The translations under genes were made by a program, and so were the position numbers. Positions 32,176-40,118 of a stretch of 64,000 bases of DNA are shown one piece after another (position 1 is the first letter of the stretch; each line of letters begins with the position of its first letter). The stretch is from Lachnospiraceae bacterium (GTDB taxonomy: Bacteria > Bacillota > Clostridia > Lachnospirales > Lachnospiraceae), in NCBI GenBank assembly GCA_910575075.1, contig CAJTCY010000012.1, positions 1 through 64,000 on the forward strand, written 5' to 3'. The notes under the pieces are model-generated. The model searched no databases. It was given only the letters and a program-made list of their open reading frames with translations, and was not told where the DNA came from.

Positions 32176-34835
32176 TAGAAAGATATTTTAAGCCAATTAT
32201 GGACCATAAAGTAGATTTGCAGGAAAGAACGTTTCGCCTGGTTACAGGATTTACCATCACAGCGCTGATACTTATGCTGATGGGAGGTCTGGTTACCGGG
32301 GAGAATAAGGAGAGTCTTCTGCTTCTGTCAGGATGTATCGTTCTGGTTGTGATCATTACGGCAGCGAGTATTTCCAGGCAGCAGATCCATACAGGTGCAA
32401 CTCTTGTGACGATTATTCTGCTGATATTTTTTCCAATAAATTTCTTTGTCTCTGGAGGGATGTACGGAGGTACGCCGCTGTGGTTTGCCTTTTTCTTCGT
32501 ATATATCAATCTCACGCTGCAGGGGGTGAGAAGAATCATCTTTTCTGTATGCTGTCTGCTGACAACAGTTTTGTGCTATTATGTTGACTATCTGCATCCA
32601 GAATATATAATAGCACATACCATAGATGTTGCGCATATGGGTTCCGCAGTAGCAGTAATTTTAGTGGGAGCCCTCACAGGAGCCATGATTTTGTTTCAGA
32701 ACCATATTTATCAGGAAGAGAACAGAATTACCAATGAACAGAAACGGGAGATTCAGGAGCTGAGTGAAGCAGAAAACCATTTTTTCTCCAGTATGAGCCA
32801 TGAAATCCGTACGCCGATTAACACCATTATAGGATTGAATGAGATGATACTGCGCAGTGATGTGTCAGACGAGGTTGCCGAGAATGCAAAAAATATTCAG
32901 GGAGCCAGTAAAATGCTGCTGACTATTATCAACGATATTCTGGATATGTCTAAAATTGAATCCGGAAAAATGGACATTGTCAATGTGTCATATGAGACGG
33001 GCGTCTTTTTTTCTGACATTATCAATATGATTTGGATTAAAGCACAGGAAAAGGATTTGGATTTTCATTTAGACATAGATTCTTCCATACCAAGCCAGCT
33101 CTGCGGAGATGAGGTGCGTATCAAACAGATTCTGGTAAATCTCTTAACAAACGCCATCAAATATACCAGTGAAGGGTCTGTGACCCTGTCTGTCCGCTGT
33201 GAGCGCCGGGGTGTGAATCGTGTGAGGGTCTATTATTCCGTACAGGATACCGGGCTGGGAGTAAAACAGGAGGATATTCCCCATCTTTTCAGCGCATTTA
33301 AGCGGGTAGATGAAGAAAAGAACCGGTATATTGAGGGAACCGGACTGGGATTAAGTATTGTAAAACAGCTTGTGGATTTAATGGGCGGTGAAATCAATGT
33401 GAACAGTGTTTACACCAAAGGCACTACATTTCTTGTGACGCTGGATCAGGATATTATAGAAGAAAAAGAGTTGGGGACATTTACTCTGGAATCTCGTGGA
33501 AAAATTGGCAGCAGGGTACAATATAAGCAGAGTTTTGAAGCTCCAAAGGCACAGCTTTTGATTGTGGATGACAATGAAATGAATCTGGTAGTGGCAGAGA
33601 AACTGCTGGCAGAGACTAAGATTCAGATTGATACAGCTAAAAGCGGTGCTGAATGCCTGAAATATACATTGACAAAACGTTATGATGGAATTCTGATGGA
33701 TCATCTGATGCCTGAAATGGATGGAATTGAGTGTTTTCATGCTGTTCGCAGCCAGTTGGGAGGGCTCTGTCAGGAGACGCCTGTGATTGCCCTTACGGCA
33801 AATGCAGGGAGCGCCAATCAGCTTCTATATAAGAATGAAGGGTTTAATGGTTATTTGGCAAAGCCTGTGAGCGGCGCTCTGCTGGAAGCAGCAGTGCTCA
33901 ATATTCTGCCCAAAGAGCTGGTAATGCTTTCGGAAGATGCTGTGCAGTCAGAAATTGGGAAAGATGTGCTTATGTTTGATCAGAGGAAGCGGGTTTCCCT
34001 TATCATAACTACAGACAGCGTATCAGACCTTCCAGATGAGCTGTTAGAGCGAATGGGGATTTCTGTGCAGCCTTATTATGTCTGTACGGATTATGGCCGC
34101 TTTTTGGATGGCAGAGAGCTGGAGACAGATGATCTGCTGCTCTATCTGGCGGGGGGAAACAAGGGTGCTTCTAAAGCGCCCGATGTGGAAGATTACGTAA
34201 ACTTTTTTGCGGAAAAACTGACAGAAGCCCAGAATGTAATACATATCACCATGGCAAGATATGCCAGTGAGGGATATGAGCATGCTTTGGAAGCAGCGAA
34301 ATCCTTTGAAAATGTTACGGTGTTAGATTCCGGGCATCTTTCCAGCGGTATGGGAATTACTGTACTTTACGCGGCGCATCTGGCAGCGCAGAACGCCTCC
34401 AGGGAGGAAATTACAGAGATGGTGGAAGATTTCCAGAACCGTGTGTCCACCAGCTTTATTATGGGTAATACCAAGATGCTGTACCAGGGAGGCAGAATTT
34501 CACGCGGCGTGCACGTACTGTGCGAGACGCTGCTTCTGCACCCGGTGATTAAACTGAACAAAAGTAAAATGGCAGTGGGCGGTATTTTGGCTGGAAATTT
34601 TGTCCATGTGGCAAGGAAGTATATCCGCAAAACTTTAAAAGACATACCTGGCATTGACAAAAATATTTTGTTTATTACTTATTCAGGTATGGATTACCAG
34701 TCTCTGAAGGAAATCCGGGACATGATACAGCAGCAGTGCGCATTTAAGCATATTTATCTGCAGAAGGCGTCATCTGCTATTTCAAGCAACTGCGGGCCAG
34801 GTTCTTTCGGTTTGCTCTTTTTACGGAAATCCTAA
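32172..34835 (+). CDS. Hybrid histidine kinase fused to a DegV-like domain
   Basis: Protein of 887 residues with five to six membrane helices (about 20-180), HisKA with H210 in SHEIRTP, HATPase (N box NLLTNAIKY, then DTGLGV and GTGLGLSIV) and a receiver (about 460-580) with D510 in MDHLMPEMDG. From about residue 607 to the end is a DegV fold: IITTDSVSDLP, VLDSGHLSSGMG, QGGRISRG and a C-terminal CGPGSFGLLF. DegV/FakB proteins bind a fatty acid and serve fatty-acid kinase. Here the usual SSGLSGTY loop reads MARYASEGY and the usual His before GPG is Cys, so binding may differ. Sensing of lipid by the kinase is inference. The start is GTG 32172 overlapping the previous stop. Confidence 0.9.
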   Translation: MIERYFKPIMDHKVDLQERTFRLVTGFTITALILMLMGGLVTGENKESLLLLSGCIVLVVIITAASISRQQIHTGATLVTIILLIFFPINFFVSGGMYGGTPLWFAFFFVYINLTLQGVRRIIFSVCCLLTTVLCYYVDYLHPEYIIAHTIDVAHMGSAVAVILVGALTGAMILFQNHIYQEENRITNEQKREIQELSEAENHFFSSMSHEIRTPINTIIGLNEMILRSDVSDEVAENAKNIQGASKMLLTIINDILDMSKIESGKMDIVNVSYETGVFFSDIINMIWIKAQEKDLDFHLDIDSSIPSQLCGDEVRIKQILVNLLTNAIKYTSEGSVTLSVRCERRGVNRVRVYYSVQDTGLGVKQEDIPHLFSAFKRVDEEKNRYIEGTGLGLSIVKQLVDLMGGEINVNSVYTKGTTFLVTLDQDIIEEKELGTFTLESRGKIGSRVQYKQSFEAPKAQLLIVDDNEMNLVVAEKLLAETKIQIDTAKSGAECLKYTLTKRYDGILMDHLMPEMDGIECFHAVRSQLGGLCQETPVIALTANAGSANQLLYKNEGFNGYLAKPVSGALLEAAVLNILPKELVMLSEDAVQSEIGKDVLMFDQRKRVSLIITTDSVSDLPDELLERMGISVQPYYVCTDYGRFLDGRELETDDLLLYLAGGNKGASKAPDVEDYVNFFAEKLTEAQNVIHITMARYASEGYEHALEAAKSFENVTVLDSGHLSSGMGITVLYAAHLAAQNASREEITEMVEDFQNRVSTSFIMGNTKMLYQGGRISRGVHVLCETLLLHPVIKLNKSKMAVGGILAGNFVHVARKYIRKTLKDIPGIDKNILFITYSGMDYQSLKEIRDMIQQQCAFKHIYLQKASSAISSNCGPGSFGLLFLRKS

Positions 34836-34931
34836 CGGATCAGATCTAAGATATGAAAATTTTTCCGGGTGAAATTTTTCCAGATAAATGTTATGATAGG
34901 ATGAAGAATAAAACGTAAGGCTGGGTCTATT

Positions 34932-35984
34932 ATGAGAGAGGAAAGGCGGAATAAGAAGCGGAAAAAAATCATAATTATATTTGCTGTGGCTGCAGTATTG
35001 CTGACAGGTTATTTTATTCTGGTAAACAGCCTGGTCAGCGCGGCTTTAGTCCCTTCCTTTATGGAAAGGCTGGAGGCTTTTCAGAGAATTACAGATGAAA
35101 GTTATGCAGCTCAGGTACAGACTTCTGATATTAAAATGAACAGAAGCATATCGTTAAAAGAGACAGAGAATTGGCTGAAAACAGCGGAGAGCCGCAAGAT
35201 TTCCAGAATATCTGAAGATGGTTATAAACTGATTGCAGAGGAATTTCCTGCCGAAAATGCTGATGGAGAATTCAGCCATAAATGGGTGCTTCTGCTTCAT
35301 GGATATACTGGCTGGAAAGAAGAGATGTACCCTTTTGGCCGCTGGTATCATCAGCAAGGATTTCATATTCTGGCTCCCGATTTGAGATGCCAGGGAGAGA
35401 GCCAGGGGGATTTTATAGGAATGGGATGGACAGACCACTTTGACTGTCTGCTCTGGATTGATTATATTTTATCCCAGGACAGCGAGGCGCAGATTGTGCT
35501 GCATGGTCAGTCAATGGGAGCGGCTGCCGCGCTGATGATGAGCGGAGAGGAAGAATTGCCGGACAATGTCAAAGCTGTTGTCTCTGACTGTGCTTATACA
35601 GACGCCTATTCTATGTTTGGGGAGAAGATAAAGGAATGGTTCGGGCTGCCGGCATTTCCACTGGTAGATTCTGCCTGTATGGTACTGAAACTGCGCGGAG
35701 GCTATAATCTCAGGGACGCGTCAGCATTAGAAGCTGTGAAAAAAAGCAGAGTGCCCACGCTTTTTATTCATGGAGATGAAGACGCCATGATTTCCGTTGA
35801 CATGTCAAAAGAACTGTATGAAGCCGCAGCCTGTGAAAAAGAACTTTTGATTGTGGAGGGGGCAGGACATGGACAGTCTCAGGACAAAGATCCAGATACA
35901 TATTACAGGAATATTGAGGTTTTTTTAGAAAAAAACTTGCAAAATTGCAACGATTATGGTAAACTGACAAACCGTGATATATAA
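34932..35984 (+). CDS. Membrane-anchored alpha/beta hydrolase
   Basis: Protein of 350 residues. A basic N-terminus and one helix (about 12-35) anchor it outside the cell. The alpha/beta hydrolase fold shows LLHGYTGWKEEMYPF (oxyanion region), nucleophile Ser in HGQSMGAAAA, Asp in HGDEDAMI and His in GAGHGQS. Similar proteins are annotated as cephalosporin-C deacetylase-like or BEM46-like esterases; substrate unknown. The rpsF promoter lies inside its last codons. Confidence 0.88.
   Translation: MREERRNKKRKKIIIIFAVAAVLLTGYFILVNSLVSAALVPSFMERLEAFQRITDESYAAQVQTSDIKMNRSISLKETENWLKTAESRKISRISEDGYKLIAEEFPAENADGEFSHKWVLLLHGYTGWKEEMYPFGRWYHQQGFHILAPDLRCQGESQGDFIGMGWTDHFDCLLWIDYILSQDSEAQIVLHGQSMGAAAALMMSGEEELPDNVKAVVSDCAYTDAYSMFGEKIKEWFGLPAFPLVDSACMVLKLRGGYNLRDASALEAVKKSRVPTLFIHGDEDAMISVDMSKELYEAAACEKELLIVEGAGHGQSQDKDPDTYYRNIEVFLEKNLQNCNDYGKLTNRDI
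35937..35965 (+). promoter_or_regulatory. Promoter of rpsF-ssb-rpsR
   Basis: TTGCAA (35937-35942), 17-bp spacer, TAAACT (35960-35965), located within the 3' end of the hydrolase gene and 80 bp before rpsF. Confidence 0.6.
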
Positions 35985-35997
35985 TTATTGATCCTTG

Positions 35998-36017
35998 CTC
36001 CCTGCAGCGACAGGGGG
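35998..36017 (+). promoter_or_regulatory. Hairpin in rpsF leader, candidate S6:S18 site
   Basis: CCCTG (36000-36004) and CAGGG (36011-36015) form a short stem in the 5' leader of rpsF, preceded by ACCGTGATATA. Many bacteria autoregulate this operon through an S6:S18-binding leader RNA; position fits, but the consensus could not be confirmed by eye. Confidence 0.3.
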
Positions 36018-36044
36018 CCAGAAGACCAAAAGGAGGTACGAGGC

Positions 36045-36335
36045 ATGAACAAATATGAATTAGCGCTTGTCGTTAATGCTAAGATCGAGGATGAACCAAG
36101 AGCCGCAGTCGTAGAAAAAGCGAAAGAGTATATTACCCGTTTTGGCGGTACGGTGACAGAAGTTGACGAATGGGGCAAGAAGAGACTTGCTTATGAGATT
36201 CAGAAAATGAGAGAAGGCTTCTATTATTTCATCAAATTCGATGCAGAGTCAGATTGTCCGGCAGAATTAGAAAAACGTGTGCGTATTATGGACAATGTGC
36301 TCCGTTTCTTATGCGTTAGACAGGACGAGGCATAG
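36045..36335 (+). CDS. rpsF: 30S ribosomal protein S6
   Basis: Protein of 96 residues beginning MNKYELALVVNAK, with EVDEWGKKRLAYEI and GFYYFIKFDA, the S6 core that binds S18 and the central domain of 16S rRNA. The start ATG 36045 is chosen because AGGAGGT lies 8-14 nt upstream; an in-frame upstream ATG at 35988 lacks a site. First gene of rpsF-ssb-rpsR. Confidence 0.98.
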   Translation: MNKYELALVVNAKIEDEPRAAVVEKAKEYITRFGGTVTEVDEWGKKRLAYEIQKMREGFYYFIKFDAESDCPAELEKRVRIMDNVLRFLCVRQDEA

Positions 36336-36353
36336 ATAGAAAGAGGAGATTAG

Positions 36354-36794
36354 ATGAATAAAGTCATACTTATGGGCAGATTAACCAGGGACCCTGAGGT
36401 TCGCTACTCACAGGGCGAGCAGGCTACGGCAGTGGCAAGATATACTCTGGCAGTAGATAGAAGATTCAAACGTGATGGAGACCAGCAGACCGCAGATTTT
36501 ATTAATTGTGTGGCATTTGGAAGAAGCGGTGAGTTCGCGGAAAAGTATTTCCATAAAGGAATCAAAATAGCAGTGACAGGAAGAATTCAGACTGGCAGCT
36601 ATACCAATCAGGAAGGCCAAAAGGTTTATACCACAGATGTTGTGGTAGAAGAACAGGAATTTGCGGAGAGTAAGTCAGCCAGTGAGCAGTCAGGCGGTTT
36701 CCATCCAATGGGAAGACCAGAGCCCAGTGCGGCGGCAGGGGATGGTTTTATGAATATTCCTGATGGTATTGACGAAGAATTACCCTTTAATTAG
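36354..36794 (+). CDS. ssb: Single-stranded DNA-binding protein
   Basis: Protein of 146 residues: OB fold starting [19 protein letters not shown], with [21 protein letters not shown] too long to be chance, then a low-complexity linker and the acidic tail DEELPF(N), which recruits partner proteins. It sits between the S6 and S18 genes, as in most Firmicutes. The terminal residue after Phe is Asn. Confidence 0.98.
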   Translation: MNKVILMGRLTRDPEVRYSQGEQATAVARYTLAVDRRFKRDGDQQTADFINCVAFGRSGEFAEKYFHKGIKIAVTGRIQTGSYTNQEGQKVYTTDVVVEEQEFAESKSASEQSGGFHPMGRPEPSAAAGDGFMNIPDGIDEELPFN

Positions 36795-36811
36795 AACAGG
36801 AGGCAAAGAAA

Positions 36812-37075
36812 ATGGCTTACAATAAAACCGAAAAAAGCGATTCTCCAATGAAGAGAAGAGGCGGCATCCGCAGAAGAAAAAAGGTATGTGTATTCTGCGG
36901 TAAAGACAATGTAATTGATTATAAGGATACCAATAAGTTAAAGAGATATATTTCCGAGAGAGGCAAGATTCTTCCCAGAAGAATTACCGGCAATTGCGCA
37001 AAGCATCAGAGAGCGTTGACAGTTGCAATAAAGAGAGCAAGACATATTGCGCTGATGCCGTATGTAACAGACTAA
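36812..37075 (+). CDS. rpsR: 30S ribosomal protein S18
   Basis: Protein of 87 residues with the S18 core: [33 protein letters not shown] and [23 protein letters not shown]. The CxxC pair at the N-terminus identifies the zinc-type form. GGAGG precedes the start. Last gene of its operon, followed by a long terminator stem. Confidence 0.98.
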   Translation: MAYNKTEKSDSPMKRRGGIRRRKKVCVFCGKDNVIDYKDTNKLKRYISERGKILPRRITGNCAKHQRALTVAIKRARHIALMPYVTD

Positions 37076-37138
37076 ATTCTGGAAGCACCAATTATTAAGA
37101 TAATTTTTATTTTTAGCGTAAATTTCGCGTAACATGGC

Positions 37139-37235
37139 AGGATTGTCGAAGAGCAGCTGTCAGATACAACGTAAAGAATTTCAGAAATGTAATTTGTATA
37201 TTGTGTCTGACGCTGTCCTTTGACAGTCCTTTTTT
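37139..37235 (+). terminator. Long imperfect terminator stem after rpsR
   Basis: About 30 nt at 37139-37169 pair imperfectly with 37201-37230 around a 31-nt loop, and the right arm ends in a run of six Ts. An inner CTGTC-cttt-GACAG stem (37213-37226) right before the T-run could act alone. This closes the rpsF operon before the XrtG island. Confidence 0.8.
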
Positions 37236-37424
37236 AATGCTTTTGCTGAGGTAATATGGAATGTGTGCATAAATTCTATCTTACAGTTGTATTTTTAAAA
37301 ATGGATAATAATTTTTTAACATTGTTGACAGGAAGAATTTTGGAAGGGGTATTTTTTTATGGTAAAAATGCCCAAAATAGAGAAAATTTGAACCTTTTTT
37401 GTGTAAATTTGGGCGGTGGAGGGA

Positions 37425-37454
37425 TTGAAAACGGCTTTGGAAGTGTGCTATAAT
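37425..37454 (+). promoter_or_regulatory. Promoter of the XrtG island
   Basis: TTGAAA (37425-37430), 18-bp spacer and a perfect TATAAT (37449-37454), 54 bp upstream of the first gene. The remainder of the gap from 37236 shows no gene. Confidence 0.7.
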
Positions 37455-37508
37455 AAATAACACAATATGTGACAGAAGGCACGGCAGGAGATGGGCAGGT
37501 AGAATTGG

Positions 37509-37862
37509 ATGAAATACCATCGTTTGAAATATCGTTTATGTATGCAGCATAGTTTTGATGGGCGAATCGAGAACAAACATCATCATTTAATTGAGATTGA
37601 AATCGTGGCAAGGCAGATTGCAGAAGATTTTATGGAATTTGCCAGCATGGATTCTATTTTGGAGAAGGTGTTTGCTCCTTATCAATACCAGTATCTGAAT
37701 GAATTTTCCGAATTTGGAGGCGATACCAGTATTGAGCATTTGGGCGAGGTGTTTTATTTGAAGGTGAAGGATGCGTTAGAGAAACAGCATTGGAAGTTTG
37801 CCCGTTTTGAGATTAGCGAGACGCCTTTACGTATTTATGCCATTGTGGAAGAAACATTTTAA
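37509..37862 (+). CDS. PTPS-fold (6-carboxytetrahydropterin synthase-like) protein
   Basis: Protein of 117 residues with the T-fold pattern of QueD/PTPS: a His near the start (MQHSF), HHH in NKHHHLIEIEI where QueD has the zinc-binding HGHN, TSIEHLGEVFY matching the PTaEnla helix, and ISETPLRIYAI matching the final E-T-P strand. The Cys nucleophile of true QueD is not evident. It is the first gene of the XrtG island, where PTPS-related proteins are regularly found. Queuosine synthesis is unlikely given the context; role unknown. Confidence 0.75.
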   Translation: MKYHRLKYRLCMQHSFDGRIENKHHHLIEIEIVARQIAEDFMEFASMDSILEKVFAPYQYQYLNEFSEFGGDTSIEHLGEVFYLKVKDALEKQHWKFARFEISETPLRIYAIVEETF

Positions 37863-37890
37863 CACCGGGTTTTTAGAGGGAGGTTTGGTT

Positions 37891-40059
37891 ATGAAAGCCA
37901 AAACGATTTTCAAAGGAGCTGTAGCAGGTTTGATGTCAATGTCGCTCTTGCTTTCGAGCATGCCGGTACTGGCAACAGAACCAGGAAATAACGATGCTCA
38001 GCAGGTAGAGGCTGAGGGACAGAAGCAGGCGCCTGCACCGGAACAGGCACAGCCGCAGCCGGAAGAACAGCCGAAAGCAGAAGAGCCGCAGACACCGGAA
38101 CAGGCACAGCCGCAGCCGGAAGAACAGCCGGAGGCAGAAGAGCCGCAGACACCGGAACAGGCACAGCCGCAGCCGGAAGAACAGCCGGAGGCAGAAGAGC
38201 CGCAGACACCGGAACAGGCACAGCCGCAGCCGGAAGAACAGCCAAAAGCAGAGGATGTGCAGGTTCCAGAACAGACAGAGCCGGCGGATTCTGAGAAAGA
38301 AGACGAAGATAAGAAAGAAAATAACGATAAAGATAAAAAAGAATCTGCCAAGGATAATGAGGATGAAAAAGCAGAAGATCAGAAGCCAGAAGACATTCCG
38401 CAGGCATTCTCTTTGGATAATCTTCCAACTGTCAATGGCAGCATCGTGGTTGATGGTGACGCTTCTGACTGGGCAGAAGTAACAGAGCGAGCTTCGAATG
38501 CTTCCGATGTGGATTCGTGGAAAGCAGCCTATTCCCCGGATGGGAATATCTTGTATTTTAGTTATACAGGAAGTACAAGTACAGAATGGGACTATAGCTT
38601 TGCCAGCAATAAAAATAGTTTTAAGTTCACTTATGCGGACGGCGCGTCCGGAGAGGATGCATCGCTTTCCGTCAATGCATGGAAGGACGGAGCAGAAGTG
38701 AAGAATGCCTGGTATGCCAGCGTCAAGGGTGCGTCGGCAGCAGTGAAAAGTGAGGCGCATGGAAATAATGCTGGACCGTATACCGTTGAATTTGCAGTTC
38801 CGGTAAGTTTCTTCCATAATGCAGATTTTACGCTTGAGTTTGGCGGTGTCTCTTTGGCCTCTAAGGATATCCAGAAGATTAATGGTCAGGCAGTGACAGT
38901 ACAGCCGCAGCCGGTTTATGCGGGAATTGCCATTGACGGAAATTACTCTGACTGGGCTGCAGTGGCTAAGACAGATGTTAATTGCCCCAATGACCAGCAC
39001 AAAGGATGCTTGTCTCAGGCAGCAGCCATATATGACGGCGACTGGTTTTACATTTATATCAAGGACGGCGAGGGAAGCAATGCTTCCGGTGCAGGGACGC
39101 ATTCCAATGGAAAATTTGCGATTAAATCAGATTTGGGATATGAGACGGATATTCAGCTGACCACGGCACCGTCAGTAAACGGTGTGGACGGCGCACAGGT
39201 TGCCTATGTAGGAAGCGAATGGGAGATAGCGGTTCCAAAGAGCCAGCTTCCGAAATATGAAGAAAGCCTTTCCTTCTGTTTTTATGAGGGAGATGCAATT
39301 GTTGCCGGCATTGTAAACTTGCAGCCGGACAATGGAAATAATTTAGAGAATCTATTTAACGGCATTATTTATGATGGTTCTTATGAGGACTGGGAAGATT
39401 ACGGACACTCGACGATCGAGTATGCTACGGCTGGTTCTCAGGAATCTCAGATTGATGCGAAAGGAGCATTATATTCCAGCGGAGAGAAGCTGTTTGCTCA
39501 TGTGACGACGAATATGCCGCAGCATCTGCAGGAGGCAGGCGGAGAATTTACATCCGCTGTTACCATAGCGTTTAATCAGAAGCAGAGTGATCTGCAGAAT
39601 GGGACTTATGACCAGAAAATGGCATTTTATCCACGGTTTGTGACAGTGGACGCCAATGGAAATATCAATTGGAATCCTCAGCTTGCAGGGCTTCCGGAAG
39701 GCACTTATGAGTATTACATTGCTTCCACGGATGCGTGGCATACATCTGCCAATATCAATAATCTCAATGAAATGGATCAGATGTATGGAAAAATGATGAT
39801 GACGGTAGGCAAAGATGGAAAGGATGAGATGGAATTTTATCTGGAACTGCCGAAGATTGCCAAAAAGCTTGGTGTAGATGAGACGGATCTGAAAGAAATT
39901 GCGGCGCAGTTTGGACGTATCGGCCAGCAATGGATTTATACGGCAGGTACTTCTACCGGACCTATTGTCGGTGTTGGTCTTTGCATTTTGACCGCAGGAC
40001 TGATACTCTGGTATAAGAAGAGGAATTTGTTTGAGCTGTTGTTTGCAGCAGCAAAATAA
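37891..40059 (+). CDS. Firmicu-CTERM-type surface protein, likely XrtG substrate
   Basis: Exported protein of 722 residues. The start ATG 37891 follows GGGAGGTTTGG and gives a clean signal peptide (1-29, ending VLATE). Next is a Pro/Glu/Gln stalk with four 19-residue repeats (about 51-126), then a Lys/Glu/Asp-rich stretch. Three modules each begin with a DG...DW signature: VVDGDASDW (about 187), AIDGNYSDW (about 346) and IIYDGSYEDW (about 491). The C-terminus has STGPIVGVG leading into one membrane helix and a basic end (WYKKRN), the layout of a Firmicu-CTERM tail recognised by exosortase G. The exosortase gene is two genes downstream. Function of the modules is unknown; they may bind carbohydrate. 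Confidence 0.85.
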   Translation: MKAKTIFKGAVAGLMSMSLLLSSMPVLATEPGNNDAQQVEAEGQKQAPAPEQAQPQPEEQPKAEEPQTPEQAQPQPEEQPEAEEPQTPEQAQPQPEEQPEAEEPQTPEQAQPQPEEQPKAEDVQVPEQTEPADSEKEDEDKKENNDKDKKESAKDNEDEKAEDQKPEDIPQAFSLDNLPTVNGSIVVDGDASDWAEVTERASNASDVDSWKAAYSPDGNILYFSYTGSTSTEWDYSFASNKNSFKFTYADGASGEDASLSVNAWKDGAEVKNAWYASVKGASAAVKSEAHGNNAGPYTVEFAVPVSFFHNADFTLEFGGVSLASKDIQKINGQAVTVQPQPVYAGIAIDGNYSDWAAVAKTDVNCPNDQHKGCLSQAAAIYDGDWFYIYIKDGEGSNASGAGTHSNGKFAIKSDLGYETDIQLTTAPSVNGVDGAQVAYVGSEWEIAVPKSQLPKYEESLSFCFYEGDAIVAGIVNLQPDNGNNLENLFNGIIYDGSYEDWEDYGHSTIEYATAGSQESQIDAKGALYSSGEKLFAHVTTNMPQHLQEAGGEFTSAVTIAFNQKQSDLQNGTYDQKMAFYPRFVTVDANGNINWNPQLAGLPEGTYEYYIASTDAWHTSANINNLNEMDQMYGKMMMTVGKDGKDEMEFYLELPKIAKKLGVDETDLKEIAAQFGRIGQQWIYTAGTSTGPIVGVGLCILTAGLILWYKKRNLFELLFAAAK
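38041..38268 (+). repeat. Four 57-bp tandem repeats coding for the Pro/Glu/Gln stalk
   Basis: Period 57 bp, units at 38041, 38098, 38155 and 38212. Each codes for a 19-residue unit (EQAQPQPEEQPKAEEPQTP and variants). Units 1-3 are almost identical and unit 4 has diverged, as expected for recent slippage or unequal exchange; stalk length may vary between strains. Confidence 0.95.
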
Positions 40060-40118
40060 GATAGAGAACCTGAATCAAACAGAAACAGGTAGGGAGAAAG
40101 AAATAGGAGGAATGGGCA

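Noticed and set aside
35988-36044. 19-residue extension of ribosomal protein S6
   Set aside because: S6 starts at MNKYE; AGGAGGT is placed for ATG 36045.
37257-37453. 65-codon frame upstream of the XrtG island
   Set aside because: It overlaps the promoter, lacks an SD, and its product shows no family resemblance.
37936-39102. 388- and 172-codon frames antisense to the XrtG substrate gene
   Set aside because: They arise from the GC-rich Pro/Glu/Gln repeats read backwards (Leu/Phe/Arg-rich products), with no start signals.
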